Shown here piece by piece: positions 37,094-48,476 of a DNA stretch of 64,000 nt. Made by a program: the position numbers and the translations under genes. Below the pieces are notes generated by a model that worked only from the letters and a program-made list of their open reading frames with translations, had not been told where the DNA came from and did no database searches. This DNA comes from Brassica napus (Eukaryota > Streptophyta > Magnoliopsida > Brassicales > Brassicaceae), in assembly GCF_020379485.1 (NCBI RefSeq), contig NC_063452.1:55643377-55707376 (forward strand), written 5' to 3'. Every line of letters starts with the position of its first letter. Position 1 is the stretch's first letter.

Positions 37094-39877
37094 CACTACA
37101 AGAAAACATGCCTATAACGAGGAAAAATTACGAGGAAATATATTCCTCGTAAATTTACGAGAAAATTACTACGATTTTACGACAAAACTGAATTTCGTCG
37201 TAAAGTTACAAGGAAAATGTTTTGTGGTAATTTACATGTAAATTTACGTCGATTTTAAGAGTAAAGAGAAAATTCGTTGTAAAGTCCTTGTAACTTTACA
37301 AAGCTCTTACGACGAAACATGTTACCATTAATTTTTGTGAAAACGTGTTTTAAGCATGCTTTACCAAACTGATATCCTCAGTTTAGAGATTTTGGAATAA
37401 CTTGATTAGCTGCTATCAAAGTTACACCTCGTGAACGAATAGTTGCTAGAGAAGAATCACTTTTGCAAGAAGAAGTGTGTATCACTGAAGTGGAAGTATC
37501 TGAACAACAAACTGATGACATCCTTCTAATTGATGTGGATAACCGTCAATATGAAGATCTTTTCGACGATATGACGGATGAAGAAAGTGAAGAAGAGTTC
37601 GATGCAAGCGATGATAATCATTGTACTGATATTGTTGAAAACTCGAATGATTCAGAATGATGTAATATATGTTTTAAATATTTTTAAAAAATATATAAAT
37701 CAGTTTAAGACTTAATGCAAGTTTATATTGTTTGGTTATAATAATTATTTGTTGGCTTTTAAGGATTTAATTGGAGTTTAGGGTTTAAGAGAAAATAGGA
37801 TAAATGGGAGAATGGGGGGAATGGGGTAAAAGGGATATGAGGTTATAGGTAAGAGACTTTGGGGGTTAGGGATTTGATTTTCAGGGATTCAGATATAGTC
37901 GTAGTAAATTCGTCGTAATGGAAAACATGGGCCTGGTATATTCCTTGTAATACACGTGTCATTGTAAATTCGTTGTAATCATTTCCTTGTAAATTCGTTG
38001 TAAAGATTTCCTTGTAAATTCGTTATAATGCTCCCTTGCTAATTCGTTGTAACTCTAAAAACGCGGGCCTGGTAGATTTGTCGTAAACATGTGTTCTTGT
38101 AAATTCGTTGTAATTCTTTCTTTGTAAATTCGTTGTAATGCTTTCCTTGTGAATTCGTTGTAACTTTACAAGGATTTTTTTCACGAAACATGTTACCATT
38201 ATTTTTGGTGAAAACGTGTTTAAGCTGTTTTACCAAACTGATTTTGTTGTAAGCATTCTCAAGCCAAGCAAGTTAACTTCATTTCATACCCTCGGTTTAG
38301 AGATTACAGAATTATTTGATTATTTGCTATCAAGTGGTTGTTTGATTATAGTACTTATAACTTGCGCTTTAAGGATCCAATTGGAGTTTAGGGTTTAAGA
38401 AAAAAATATGATAAAGGGGATGATGTGGTAAAAGGGGATGATGTGGTAAAAGGGTATGGTGTAAATAGATAAGTGATTTTGGGGTTTAGGAATTTGATTT
38501 TCGGGGTTTCAGATATAGTCCTAGTAAATTCGTCGTAATAGAAAACACACGGGCCTGGTAGATTCCTCGTAATACATGTGTCCTTGTAAATTCGTTGTAA
38601 TGCTTTCCTTGTAATTTCATTGTAAAGCTTTCCTTGTAAAGTCGTCGTAAAATTTTCCTTGTAAATTCGTCGTAAATATTCCTTGTAAATTCGTTGTAAT
38701 TCTAAAAACGCGTACCTGGTAGATTCCTCGTAACACTAAAAACGCGGGCCTGGTAGATTCCTCATAAAATTACGATGACTTTACGAGGAATGTTGTTTTC
38801 TTATATAAACTCGAAACATGAATGAGGAATGCCTCCTTCATTCATCTCAAACCACTCCTCTCCTTCTCTCAAAGGTATGTTGTTTTTAATATTAATTTAG
38901 GTTTAGGTGGTTAGTTTAGGTGGTTAGTTTAGATAATTAGTTTAGTTAATTAGATTAGGTGGTTAGTTTAGGTGGTAATTTTAGGTAACAAAACTATATT
39001 CAAATATTAGGTTGAGGCATTTAAACGACTGATTAGATATTTTTTTTAAAAAATTAAATATATTTTATTTTCTTATAATTTTATGTAATTAATTATATTA
39101 ATATGTTTCTTTTTTCAAGGTGGCTCCTAAAAAGATGGAACTGACGGTATGAATAAGCTTCATCAATGAAGCCACAAGGACGACTTCATCCTACACTTCG
39201 AGACGGAACCCATAGATGAAGTACGAGACTCTCCAGGAAGAAACACCTCCAACAACTACTTCGACGGCGTTCTCCCATAGCTTTTTATTTTTCAATTTTT
39301 TTGTTTTCTATTATTAATTTGAATATTATTTTATGACATTTATATATTTTTTTTAAAAAAAAATTTAATTTTCAATATTTTCTTTTATAAATTATATATT
39401 TTGATTTTGAATATTTCATAATAATATAATAATATGACAATGAGATGTAAATTTCTCGTAAAGATTACGAGGATTTTACAAGTACTTCCTTGTAAAATCC
39501 TCGTAATCTTTACGGGAAATTTACTAGGAAATACTTGTAAATTCCTCGTAAATATTACAAGGACTTTACATTAAAAGACTTGTAAATTCGTCGTTAATTG
39601 TACAAGTACTTAAAGACGACTTTACAAGAAAACTATATGAGTCTTTTACGATGAAGCGTAACTACGAAACTACGACGAAACTACGACGAAATACTCTCTT
39701 TCGCTTTTACAACGAATTTATTTCGTCGTAAATGTTACATGGAAGTTACGACGAATCTTGCATTACGACGAGCGTTTTACAACGAAACGCTATTCCTTGT
39801 TAATTCGTTGTAACCCTTCTATTACAACGAATTAACAAGGAATATGACCCTTGTAATAAATATGTTTTCTTGTAGTG
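37094..39877. mobile_element. CACTA (En/Spm) DNA transposon, deleted derivative
   Basis: Perfect terminal inverted repeats CACTACAAGAAAACAT and (M)TGTTTTCTTGTAGTG bound 2784 bases, flanked by a 3-base duplication ATT (37091-37093 and 39878-39880). Subterminal regions are packed with short words in both orientations (TCCTTGTAAATTCGTTGTAA and TACGAGGA types), as expected for transposase-binding repeats. No TNP2-type transposase remains; only a short C-terminal remnant is found. Confidence 0.93.
37411..37660 (+). pseudogene. Remnant of a CACTA-encoded protein C-terminus
   Basis: The frame reads TPRERIVAREESLLQEE, then TEQQTDDILL-like and YEDLFDDMTDEESEEEFDA, ending in a stop. This acidic tail is familiar from the C-terminal ends of plant CACTA proteins with a DUF4216 region. 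The rest of the protein is missing, so it is a deletion relic. Confidence 0.6.
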
Positions 39878-40466
39878 ATTAAACATCTATCTGAAAAGTA
39901 TATTACAATAAAAAGTTAGATAAGTAAATATACAATATAAGTAATAGAAATATTACATCAAACATCTATCGTAATATTACAATTTGATATAAAAACAAAA
40001 CATTTAGATAAGTAAATATACAATAAAAAAAGTAAATATACAATATAAGAAATGAAAAAAGTACATTAAACATCTATCTAAAAAATGTATAGTTTTACAT
40101 TTTTATTATTTCCAGATATTTTATAAGTAAATATAAAATATAATTCAAACAAGCATACAATATAAGAAATATAAATATTACTTCAAACTTCTATCATAAT
40201 ATTATCATTTGATATAGAAGCAAGAAAATTAAAATAAGTATATATACGATATAACAAAAAATAAACAATAGGTAAAATACAATTAAGAAATTAAAAACTA
40301 AATTAAACATTTGTGTGAAAAAATTGTGTAGAAAAATAAATAATAAGTAAATATACAATTTTAAAAAATAGAAATATTTTATTAAACATATATCATAATA
40401 TTAGAATAAGTAAATATACAATATAAGAAAAAATACACAATAAGTAAATATACATTAGTAGAAATA

Positions 40467-40530
40467 GATACTAATAAAAGAGACATTTAGAGGTTCCTTA
40501 TAGGATTCACATCAGCGAAAAAAACTTCTC
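40467..40530 (+). mobile_element. Internal Helitron 5'-like terminus
   Basis: AGATACTAATAAAAGAGACATTTAGAGGTTCC, followed by CACATCAGCGAAAAAAACTTCTCCC, matches the first 70 bases of Helitrons 1 and 2 (positions 31731 and 35498). Helitron 2 may therefore be two elements, the second running 40467-42820. Confidence 0.55.
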
Positions 40531-42291
40531 CCATGGGACGACGCATTATTATTTAAAAAATAAAAAATAAATAATAAGTAAATAAATAATATAAGAAATA
40601 GAAACATTACATTAAACAATAATAATTAAATATACAATATAAGAAAAAATAAATAATAATTAAATAAACAATATAAGAAATAGAAACATTACATTAAACA
40701 ATAATAATTAAATATACAATATAAGGAAAAATAAATAATAAGTAAATATACAATATAATAAATAGAAATATTACATTAAACATATATCATAATATTATCA
40801 TTTGATATAAAAGCAAGAAAATTAGAATAAGTAAATATACAATATATAAAATGAAAAAAATAAATTAAACATATATATGAAAACGTATAGTTAAATAAAT
40901 AATAAGTGAATATACAATATAAAAATATTACACTAAACATTTATTATAATATTACAATAAGTAAATATAAAACATAAAAAAATAATAAGTAAATATATAA
41001 TATAAGAAATACAAAAAATATATTAAACATCTATCTGAAAAATATATTATAAAATAAATAATAAGTAAATATATAATATAAGAAATAGAAATATTACTTT
41101 AAACATCTATCGTAATATTACAATTTCATATAAAAGAAAAACAATTAGATAAGTAAATATACAATTTAAGAAATAGAAACACTATATTAAACATCTATCT
41201 GAAAAATGTATAGTTTTACATTTTTATTATTTCCAAATATTTTATAAGTAAATATACAATATAAGTAAAACAAGCATACAATATGTGTAAAAGAAACGTA
41301 CAATATAAGAAATATAAATATTACATTAAACCTCAATCATAATACTATTATTTGGTATAAAAGGAAGAAAATTAAAAAAAAAAATATACAATATAAAAAA
41401 ATAAACAATAGGTAAAATACAATTAAAAAATTAAAATACTAAATTAAACATCTCTCTGAAAAAATGTTTAGTAAAAGGAATAATAAGTAAATATACAATT
41501 TAACAAATAAAAATATTATATTAAACATATATCGTAATATTAGAATTAATAAATATACAATATAAGGAAAAATACACAATAAGTAAATATATAATATTAT
41601 AACTGAAAAAACTAAATTAAAAATCAATCTGAAAAATGTATAGTAAAATAAATAATAATTAAGTATATTTATTTTGACAAAAATAATTAAGTATAAGAAA
41701 TAAAAATATTACATTAAGCATCTATCATAACATTAGAATAAAAAAAAGTAAATATACAATATAAGAAAAAATAAATAATAAGTAAATATACAATATAAGA
41801 AATAAAAACTAACATCAAACATCTATCTGAAAATGTATTTTTTTACATTTTTATTATTTACAAATACTTTTATGAGCAAATATATATACAATATATGAAG
41901 AAATAAATAGTAAGTAAATATGCAATATAAGAGATACAAATTTTACATATTATAATAAGTAAAAATATAAGAAAAAATAAATAATTAGTAAATATAGTAT
42001 ATAAAAAATAAAAATATTACATTAAATATATATCATAATATTATCATTGATATAAAAGCAAGAAATTTAGAAAAAGTAAATATACGAAATAATAAAAGAT
42101 AAATAGTAAGTAAATATACAATATAAAAAAATTAACAATCTATCTCAAAAATGTATAGTTAAATGGAAAATGTATAGTTAAATAAATAATAAGCAAATAT
42201 ACAATATAAGACATAGAAATATTACATTAAATATCTATTGTAATTTTACCATTTGATATAAAAGCAAAAAAATTAGAATAAATAAATATAC

Positions 42292-42585
42292 AATACAGAG
42301 AAATTCCTTAAAATGGCCAGTTTAAGTTTTTGTCACAAAATAGCCTCAATAAGAAAAATGACCAAATGAAGTTTTATTAAAGAGTAAAAATACTTTTATA
42401 CCGTAGGATTAACTAATCTAGATTTAGGGTTTAAAGTTAAAGGTGGGGTTTTGAGGATAGGATTTCAAATTAAAAAAAAATTAAAATTAAAATTTTCAAA
42501 ATAAAAAGTGGCTATTTTTGTTATTTTACTTATTCAATGTTATTTTTGTGACAAAAACTTAAAAAATATTTTGAGAGAGATGTCC
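42292..42585. mobile_element. MITE inserted in Helitron 2
   Basis: The left end has AAGTTTTTGTCACAAA and the right end TTTGTGACAAAAACTT, inverted to each other, in a segment of about 290 bases that is unlike the surrounding Helitron repeats. TACAATA flanks both sides, a likely (perhaps slightly longer) target duplication. A related element is at 62590-62943. Confidence 0.6.
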
Positions 42586-42854
42586 TACAATATAAGAAAA
42601 ACTAAATAATAAGTAAGTATACAATATAAGAAATGAAAAACTATATTAAACATCTATCTGAAATATGTATAGTTTTCAGTTTTTTCCTAAGGAAATATAT
42701 ATTCACACAAATATACAATTCAGAATTTGGTTGTTTTTCGTAATACAATGTAAAAAAAAACTATATAATTAACATTTGAAAATCAAAATAGTCTCGCGCG
42801 TAGCGCAGATTAACTCCTAGTCCCTACTAATAAAAGGTACCTTTTGAGGTTCCA

Positions 42855-43828
42855 TAGAGCGTCCACATCAGCAAAAAAAATTTCTCCCGAAAGATAACAC
42901 GTGGCATAAAATATAGTTTTACATTTTAATATTACTAATTTTCGAAAATTATAAATAATATGTAAACATACAACATAAAAAATGGAAAAACTACATTTAA
43001 CATATGTAAAATTACCATTTTCACTTTAAAAAAAGGACGGCTTATCTCCATAATGTAACATTATCGTTTTATAAAAAAAAACAAAATATTATATATAATT
43101 TCGAAAATAATAAATATACGTAATCATGCAACATAAAAAATGGAAATACTAAATTAAACATATGTAATATTACCATTTATTTTTAAAAAAATAATACGTA
43201 AACATACAACAAAAAATGGAAAAACAACATTAAACATATGTAAGATTACCGTTTTTCACTAAAAAAGATGGCTTATCTCCATAATGTAACATTACTATTT
43301 TGTAAAAAAAAATATTATATATAATTTCAAAAATAATTCTATAGAGCGTCCACATCAGCAAAAAAATTTTTTCCCGAAAGATGACACGTGGCATAAAATA
43401 TAGTTTTACATTTTAATATTACTAATTTTCGAAAATTATAAATAATATGTAAACATACAGCATAAAAAATGGAAAAACTACATTTAACATATGTAAAATT
43501 ACCATTTTTCACTTTAAAAAAAGGACGGCTTATCTCCATAATGTAACATTATCGTTTTATAAAAAAAAAATAAAATATTATATATAATTTCGAAAATAAT
43601 AAATATACGTAATCATGCAACATAAAAAATGGAAATACTAAATTAAACATATGTAATATTACCATTTATTTTTTAAAAAATAATATGTAAACATACAACA
43701 AAAAAATGGAAAAACAACATTAAACATATGTAAGATTACCGTTTTTCACTAAAAAAGATGGCTTATCTCCATAATGTAACATTACTATTTTGTAAAAAAA
43801 AAATATTATATATAATTTCAAAAATAAT
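42855..43828. repeat. 487-base tandem duplication in Helitron 3
   Basis: TAGAGCGTCCACATCAGC at 42855 recurs at 43342, followed by near-identical sequence through the GGCTTATCTCCATAATGTAA segments. Further diverged units continue to about 44035. Confidence 0.85.
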
Positions 43829-44099
43829 AAATAATATGTAAACATACAACATAAAAAATAGAAATACTACATTAAACATACGTAAGATTACCGTTTTACA
43901 TTTAAAAATAACAATAATATGTAAACATACAACATAAAAAAATGGAAAAACTACATTAAACATATGTAAGATTACCATTTTTCACTAAAAATGGCTTATC
44001 TCCATAATGTAACATTAAAATTTTATAAAAAAAAAAAAACATAAATATAACTATTTGACTATTTGTCCAAGTTTCTTCTATTAAACATTGTCGTTTTAC

Positions 44100-45220
44100 A
44101 TTAAAAATGGAAAAAAAAACATTAAGATTTAAACATCTATCTTAAAATATAAGATATAGATATTAACTAAATATAAAGTATAAGAAAGAGAAATACTCAA
44201 TATATAAAAAAATAAATAATAAGTAAATATTATAAATATATAAATATATGAATTATATATACAATAATAAGTAAATGCACAATTTTTAAAATATGGAAAG
44301 AGTACATTAAATATTAAACATCTATCTTAAAATGTAAAATATAGGTATTAAGTAAATAGAAAGTATAAGAAAAAGAAATAAACATCTTAAAAACAATGGA
44401 AAAAGTATATTAATATTTAAACATCTATCTTAAAATGTAAAATATAGATATTACGCAAATAGAAAGTATAAGAAAAAGAAATACACAATTTAAAAAAATG
44501 GAAAAACTACATTAATATTTAAACATCTATCTTAAAATGTAAATCTATCTTAAAATATAAAATTATTAGTAAATAGAAAGTATAAGAAATATAAATACAC
44601 AATATAAAGAAAAATAAATAATAAGTAAATATATAATATAAGTAAATACGCAATTAAAAATGGAAAATTACATTAAGATTTAAAAGTATATCCAAAAATT
44701 TCAAATATAGATATTACGTAAATAGAAAGTATAACAAATGGAAATATACAATTTAATGAAAATGGAAAATGTACATTAAGATTTAAACATCTATCTTAAA
44801 ATGTAAAATAGAGATATTAAGTAAATAAAAAGTACAAGAAATGGAAATACATATACAGAAAAATATATAATAAGTAAATAATGTAAATATATAATATATA
44901 AATTACATATATATAATAATAAATAAATACCCAGTTTTTTTAAAAAAATGGAAAAAGTTCATTAAGCATTAAACATCTATCTTAAAATGTAAAATATATA
45001 ATATAAGTAAATACACAAATTAAAAAAATGGAAAAAGTACATTAAGATTTAAATATCTATTTTAAAATATAAAATATAGATATTAAGTAAATAAAAATAT
45101 AAGAAATATAAATAAACATTTTAAAAATAGAAAAAATACATTAAGATCTAAACATCTATCTTAAAATGTACATCTATCTTGAAATGGTAGTAAATTATAT
45201 AAATAAAAATGTATAGTTTT
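44100..45220. repeat. Array of diverged short repeats in Helitron 3
   Basis: The motif AAACATCTATCTTAAAATGT, followed by AAAATATAGATATTA, recurs roughly every 110-140 bases at least seven times. It is non-coding and AT-rich. Spacing and sequence are too variable for a CRISPR or satellite array. Confidence 0.7.
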
Positions 45221-45589
45221 ACATCAAGAATGTCCCTATAAAATCTTGCCGTCCCAAAAACCTTTAATGACTTTGAAGGAGATTTTTTATAACAACGAAC
45301 TTTTTGTTAGGTGGATTCATTGTTGGGAAATCCGCAACTTTCAAAAGCCAAACTTATTCATGAGAATTGAATTGCTTTTCATAGACTCAAAGGTATTCTT
45401 ACAAATTTAAATTAATCTAATCCATAATTTTATTGTTAATATTCATACTAACTCTTTCATGATCAAAACATTACAGTTAATAACCATTCAAGCGTTTATC
45501 CCGAACACTTCTTTCTTCGCCGAATCAGGTATTGGTTCATGTTGGTTTAGTATTGTTTTTGGTTTATTAACCGGTTTAGGATGGTCGTA

Positions 45590-47498
45590 TCTATATATAT
45601 AAAGTTGGCTTTTTCCCTTCTTCTGACAAGTGGCACGAGGCTTTTGCGACACGTGTCATCCATGTATTTTTTTTTTTTACATTTTAGGTCCTTATTCTTT
45701 TAGATTAGTGTAATTTGGTCAAATGCTTTCTAATTATGCAATATCTAATCATTTTCGCACTAACTATTATCGTCTGAAGTTTGATAATCTATTTTATTGT
45801 TTACTAAAATTCAATATGAATAAATAAATAAATAAAATAATTGAAATAAATTTTACATATTTAATTTATTCATAACTAAAAATAACATAATTTTTGTTAT
45901 TTTACTATTTTTTACCATTTTCTATTATTTAATTTACAAATTATATATTTATTTAACTATTAAAAATATAAAATGACCAAACTAATAAAAAGAAATTAGA
46001 GTGTAATACATAATCTAAACATAAAACTTCCGCAATCACAAAGAAAAAAGAAAAATACCATAGTAATATTAACTCAATAAAAGTTTGGAGCTGAAAAAAG
46101 ACCAGCAAAGAAGACTAATCTATCTCATCTTACCATAGAATGTCTTGGTTAGAACAAACAGATGTCAGAAAAAGGTAAAAAGATAAAATATGAGATAAAG
46201 CAATCCCCAGAACACAAAGGATCTCGATCAAGCACCAGAGCAAAAAACCAAAAAAGCGGGTCAGAGAAAGAATAATTATCAGAATAACAAAATCACCACA
46301 AAACAAAAAGATGCATGTCTAAAGCACCAGAAACACAAGCACCAGTTAATAGATAAGAAGCACCTCACAAACTAAACAAGTACATACAAGGTGCCCATGA
46401 CAACGAAGAACCACAAAACTCTGAATAGAAGAAACCAAAGCTCTAAAAGAGTAGCTCCGCACACCTACACCAAGGGATGCATGAGAAGAATATAAACAAC
46501 CCGAGTGTGGGAGAATGGAAGCCAACCACCGAGAAACCAAAGCTTAAGCTTGAGACCATAAACAACCTTTCAAGTGCACAAAGCATACACAGAGAAAAAC
46601 ACTATCCAAACCTAGAGTACCAAATATGGCGAAATGGAGAGCCACCAGAGACGTGATCAGCGATGAAAGGTACAACGAGATGAGAGAACAAAGAGATAAA
46701 AAGAGACAAAATGAAATCAACGAACCGTGGATCCATACTCGAGTTATGAAAAAAAAACATAGAAGTCGGATCACCAAAAACCTGATTTTGAGAACCAAGA
46801 CGAGCAGAGACTATCGATGGCAAACCAGCAACAAGGAAAACAACATCAATGACAACTAAACTCTGACCCAACCCAATGCGATGTAGTTTCTAACCTTAGC
46901 CAAAATCGAAAGAAAAAAACGACAAATATTGACTGAAATAACATACAACGCCGTAAGAAACAACCACACAACATGGAACTAATATGTCTGATCTATAACA
47001 AATAACATATAATCTCAAAGAAAAAGAAGGTGAGCAAAACAAGAGCACAGAGGTGAGTCTTTTCCCAGTGATGGTGAGAAGCACTGCACACCGGAGAGGT
47101 AAACGAAATACATAGATGGTGATGGCTCAAGGTCAAAATATGGGGGAAAGTGCAAAAAGCATCTAAAAGAGTAATGTTCAAAAATGTGAAAAACTAAAAT
47201 ACAATTTTGACGCTGTTAATCTTAGAATCAACAAATTCTTAAAGACAAAGTTATTGAAATTCAATAATTTTACATCAGAAACTCATTTTACCACTAACAA
47301 GTAGTATTATACATACAGCAACACATTATTAAAAAGACAAACACATAATATATTAACTTATTAGCTACTAATACATAACATAAAAAACATCAAATAATGA
47401 TGTTCACAATAAATACTGACCACATAATCACATCTTCCAAAAATCATATTTAACAACAATAAAACAATATTCCGCGCGAAGCGCGGACACCCTCCTAG
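45590..47498 (+). mobile_element. Non-autonomous Helitron 4 (nested)
   Basis: The 5' end TCTATATATATAAAGTTGGC follows A (45589). The 3' end has a clear hairpin CCGCGCGAAGCGCGG, then ACACCCTCCTAG and T (47499). 1909 bases. The middle (about 46070-47170) is richer in G+C than the ends and may be captured host sequence, but I recognise no protein in either strand. Confidence 0.85.
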
Positions 47499-48240
47499 TA
47501 GTAAATATAATTTAAGTTGGTTTAACATATATTATGCTTAAAATAACTTAAATTAAATAATAGTAATATTATGCTTAAAATATTATTTTAGAGAGTTTTC
47601 AAATATAGTTTACAGAACATTATAGGTGATGAATTTAATTTATTAAATTCGTTTATTACTTAAAACTAAGTTTTTTTTTAAAACATAATGAGTTATAAAT
47701 ATCAATGCTGGATTGGTGAGTATAACATGAAGACAAAAATATAAATATTTCATTTTCAAGATAAGAAATTCAGCTTTTATTCAGTTACTCAATATATAAT
47801 ATCTTAAATTATTTTTTAAAAAATATACATAATTTATACATATAGATAAATTTTCCAAACTTAAACTATTATATTATATATGAATAATGTTTTTAAATAA
47901 AAATAATTTTTGATTAAAAAAAAAAACAACAAATGGTTATTTTCAAATAATGGATGTAATTTACATTATACTATCATTTAACAAGTATTAGATACGTTTT
48001 GATATATCATTATTTTCTATTTCCAGAAAAAAAAAATTGCTAAACATCAATATCATCTAGGTTAAGTATACTAACAACACAAATTCAAACATCACAAAAA
48101 ATATTTACATAAACATTATAATACAATAATTTAATCAAAAAATACAATTCAAAAAATATTTAAATAGTAAAAAATATGTTAATTTAACGTGTTAAAATTT
48201 AAAAATAAATTTTAATTATGACATGCATCTTAACAGTTAT
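47499..48240. other. AT-rich body of Helitron 3 after the nested element
   Basis: No coding sequence is seen. The repeated AT-rich words continue. Confidence 0.4.
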
Positions 48241-48302
48241 ATAAATATATATTATATAAATAAATAAATAAAAATCCCGGGCTTAGCCAGGTTAATCCCT
48301 AC

Positions 48303-48476
48303 TTTATATAAAAAAGAAGAAGAAGAAGGTTAGGGCTCTCTCTCTCTCTCTCTCTTGCTCTCAGATCCCATCGTAAAAGAATAAGCTTTTTGGTTCTTAA
48401 GCTTTTTGGTTCTTCCTCGTCTCCCTCTGGCTTCGTCTTTTGAGTCTTTCGATTTTGAAGGTACGGATAGGTTAGT
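48303..48476 (+). promoter_or_regulatory. Leader of the F-box gene next to a Helitron end
   Basis: GA- then CT-rich sequence with a (TC)n run at 48338-48353 precedes the start codon. The Helitron 3 terminus at 48302 lies about 175 bases before the ATG, so the promoter must lie largely within transposon DNA unless a leader intron exists. Confidence 0.5.

Larger units (their letters stand above)
35568..40330. repeat. Tandem duplication of about 1.17 kb in Helitron 2, second unit split by CACTA
   Basis: AAGATGACACGTGGCATTATT occurs near 35568 and again near 36742. Unit 1 runs to about 36740. Unit 2 continues to 37093, is interrupted by the CACTA element, then resumes at 39878 and ends near 40330 at the same AACATTTGTGTGAAAAA sequence that closes unit 1. 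Confidence 0.8.
35498..42820 (+). mobile_element. Non-autonomous Helitron 2, expanded by duplication and insertions
   Basis: It starts TCTATACTAATAAAAGG at the base after Helitron 1's CTAG and ends GCGCGTAGCGCAGATTAACTCCTAG. The body consists of endlessly repeated AAGTAAATATACAATATAAG-type words. It contains a tandem duplication of about 1.17 kb, a CACTA element (37094-39877), an internal second 5'-like terminus near 40467 and a MITE at about 42292-42585. No protein-coding gene belongs to it. Confidence 0.8.
42821..48302 (+). mobile_element. Probable non-autonomous Helitron 3, hosting nested Helitron 4
   Basis: It starts TCCCTACTAATAAAAGG directly after Helitron 2's CTAG. A matching 3' end with CCCGGGCTTAGCCAGG hairpin-like sequence and TTAATCCCTAC is at 48302, with the final CTAG degraded to CTAC. 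A 487-base tandem duplication lies near its start and a second Helitron is nested inside. The right boundary is less certain than the left. Confidence 0.6.

Noticed and set aside
35847..44000. Several minus-strand frames of 60-71 codons rich in F, Y, I and L
   Set aside because: They arise from AT-rich Helitron repeats read in the frame without stops. They are low complexity, not membrane proteins.
44100..45220. Regularly recurring short repeat resembling a CRISPR-type array
   Set aside because: Units and spacings vary, spacers are themselves repeats, and the DNA is plant nuclear. It is Helitron-internal repetition.
46346..47181. Cluster of minus-strand frames of 62-89 codons inside Helitron 4
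   Set aside because: They overlap in different frames and show no domain. The segment may be captured sequence, but these frames are not convincing proteins.
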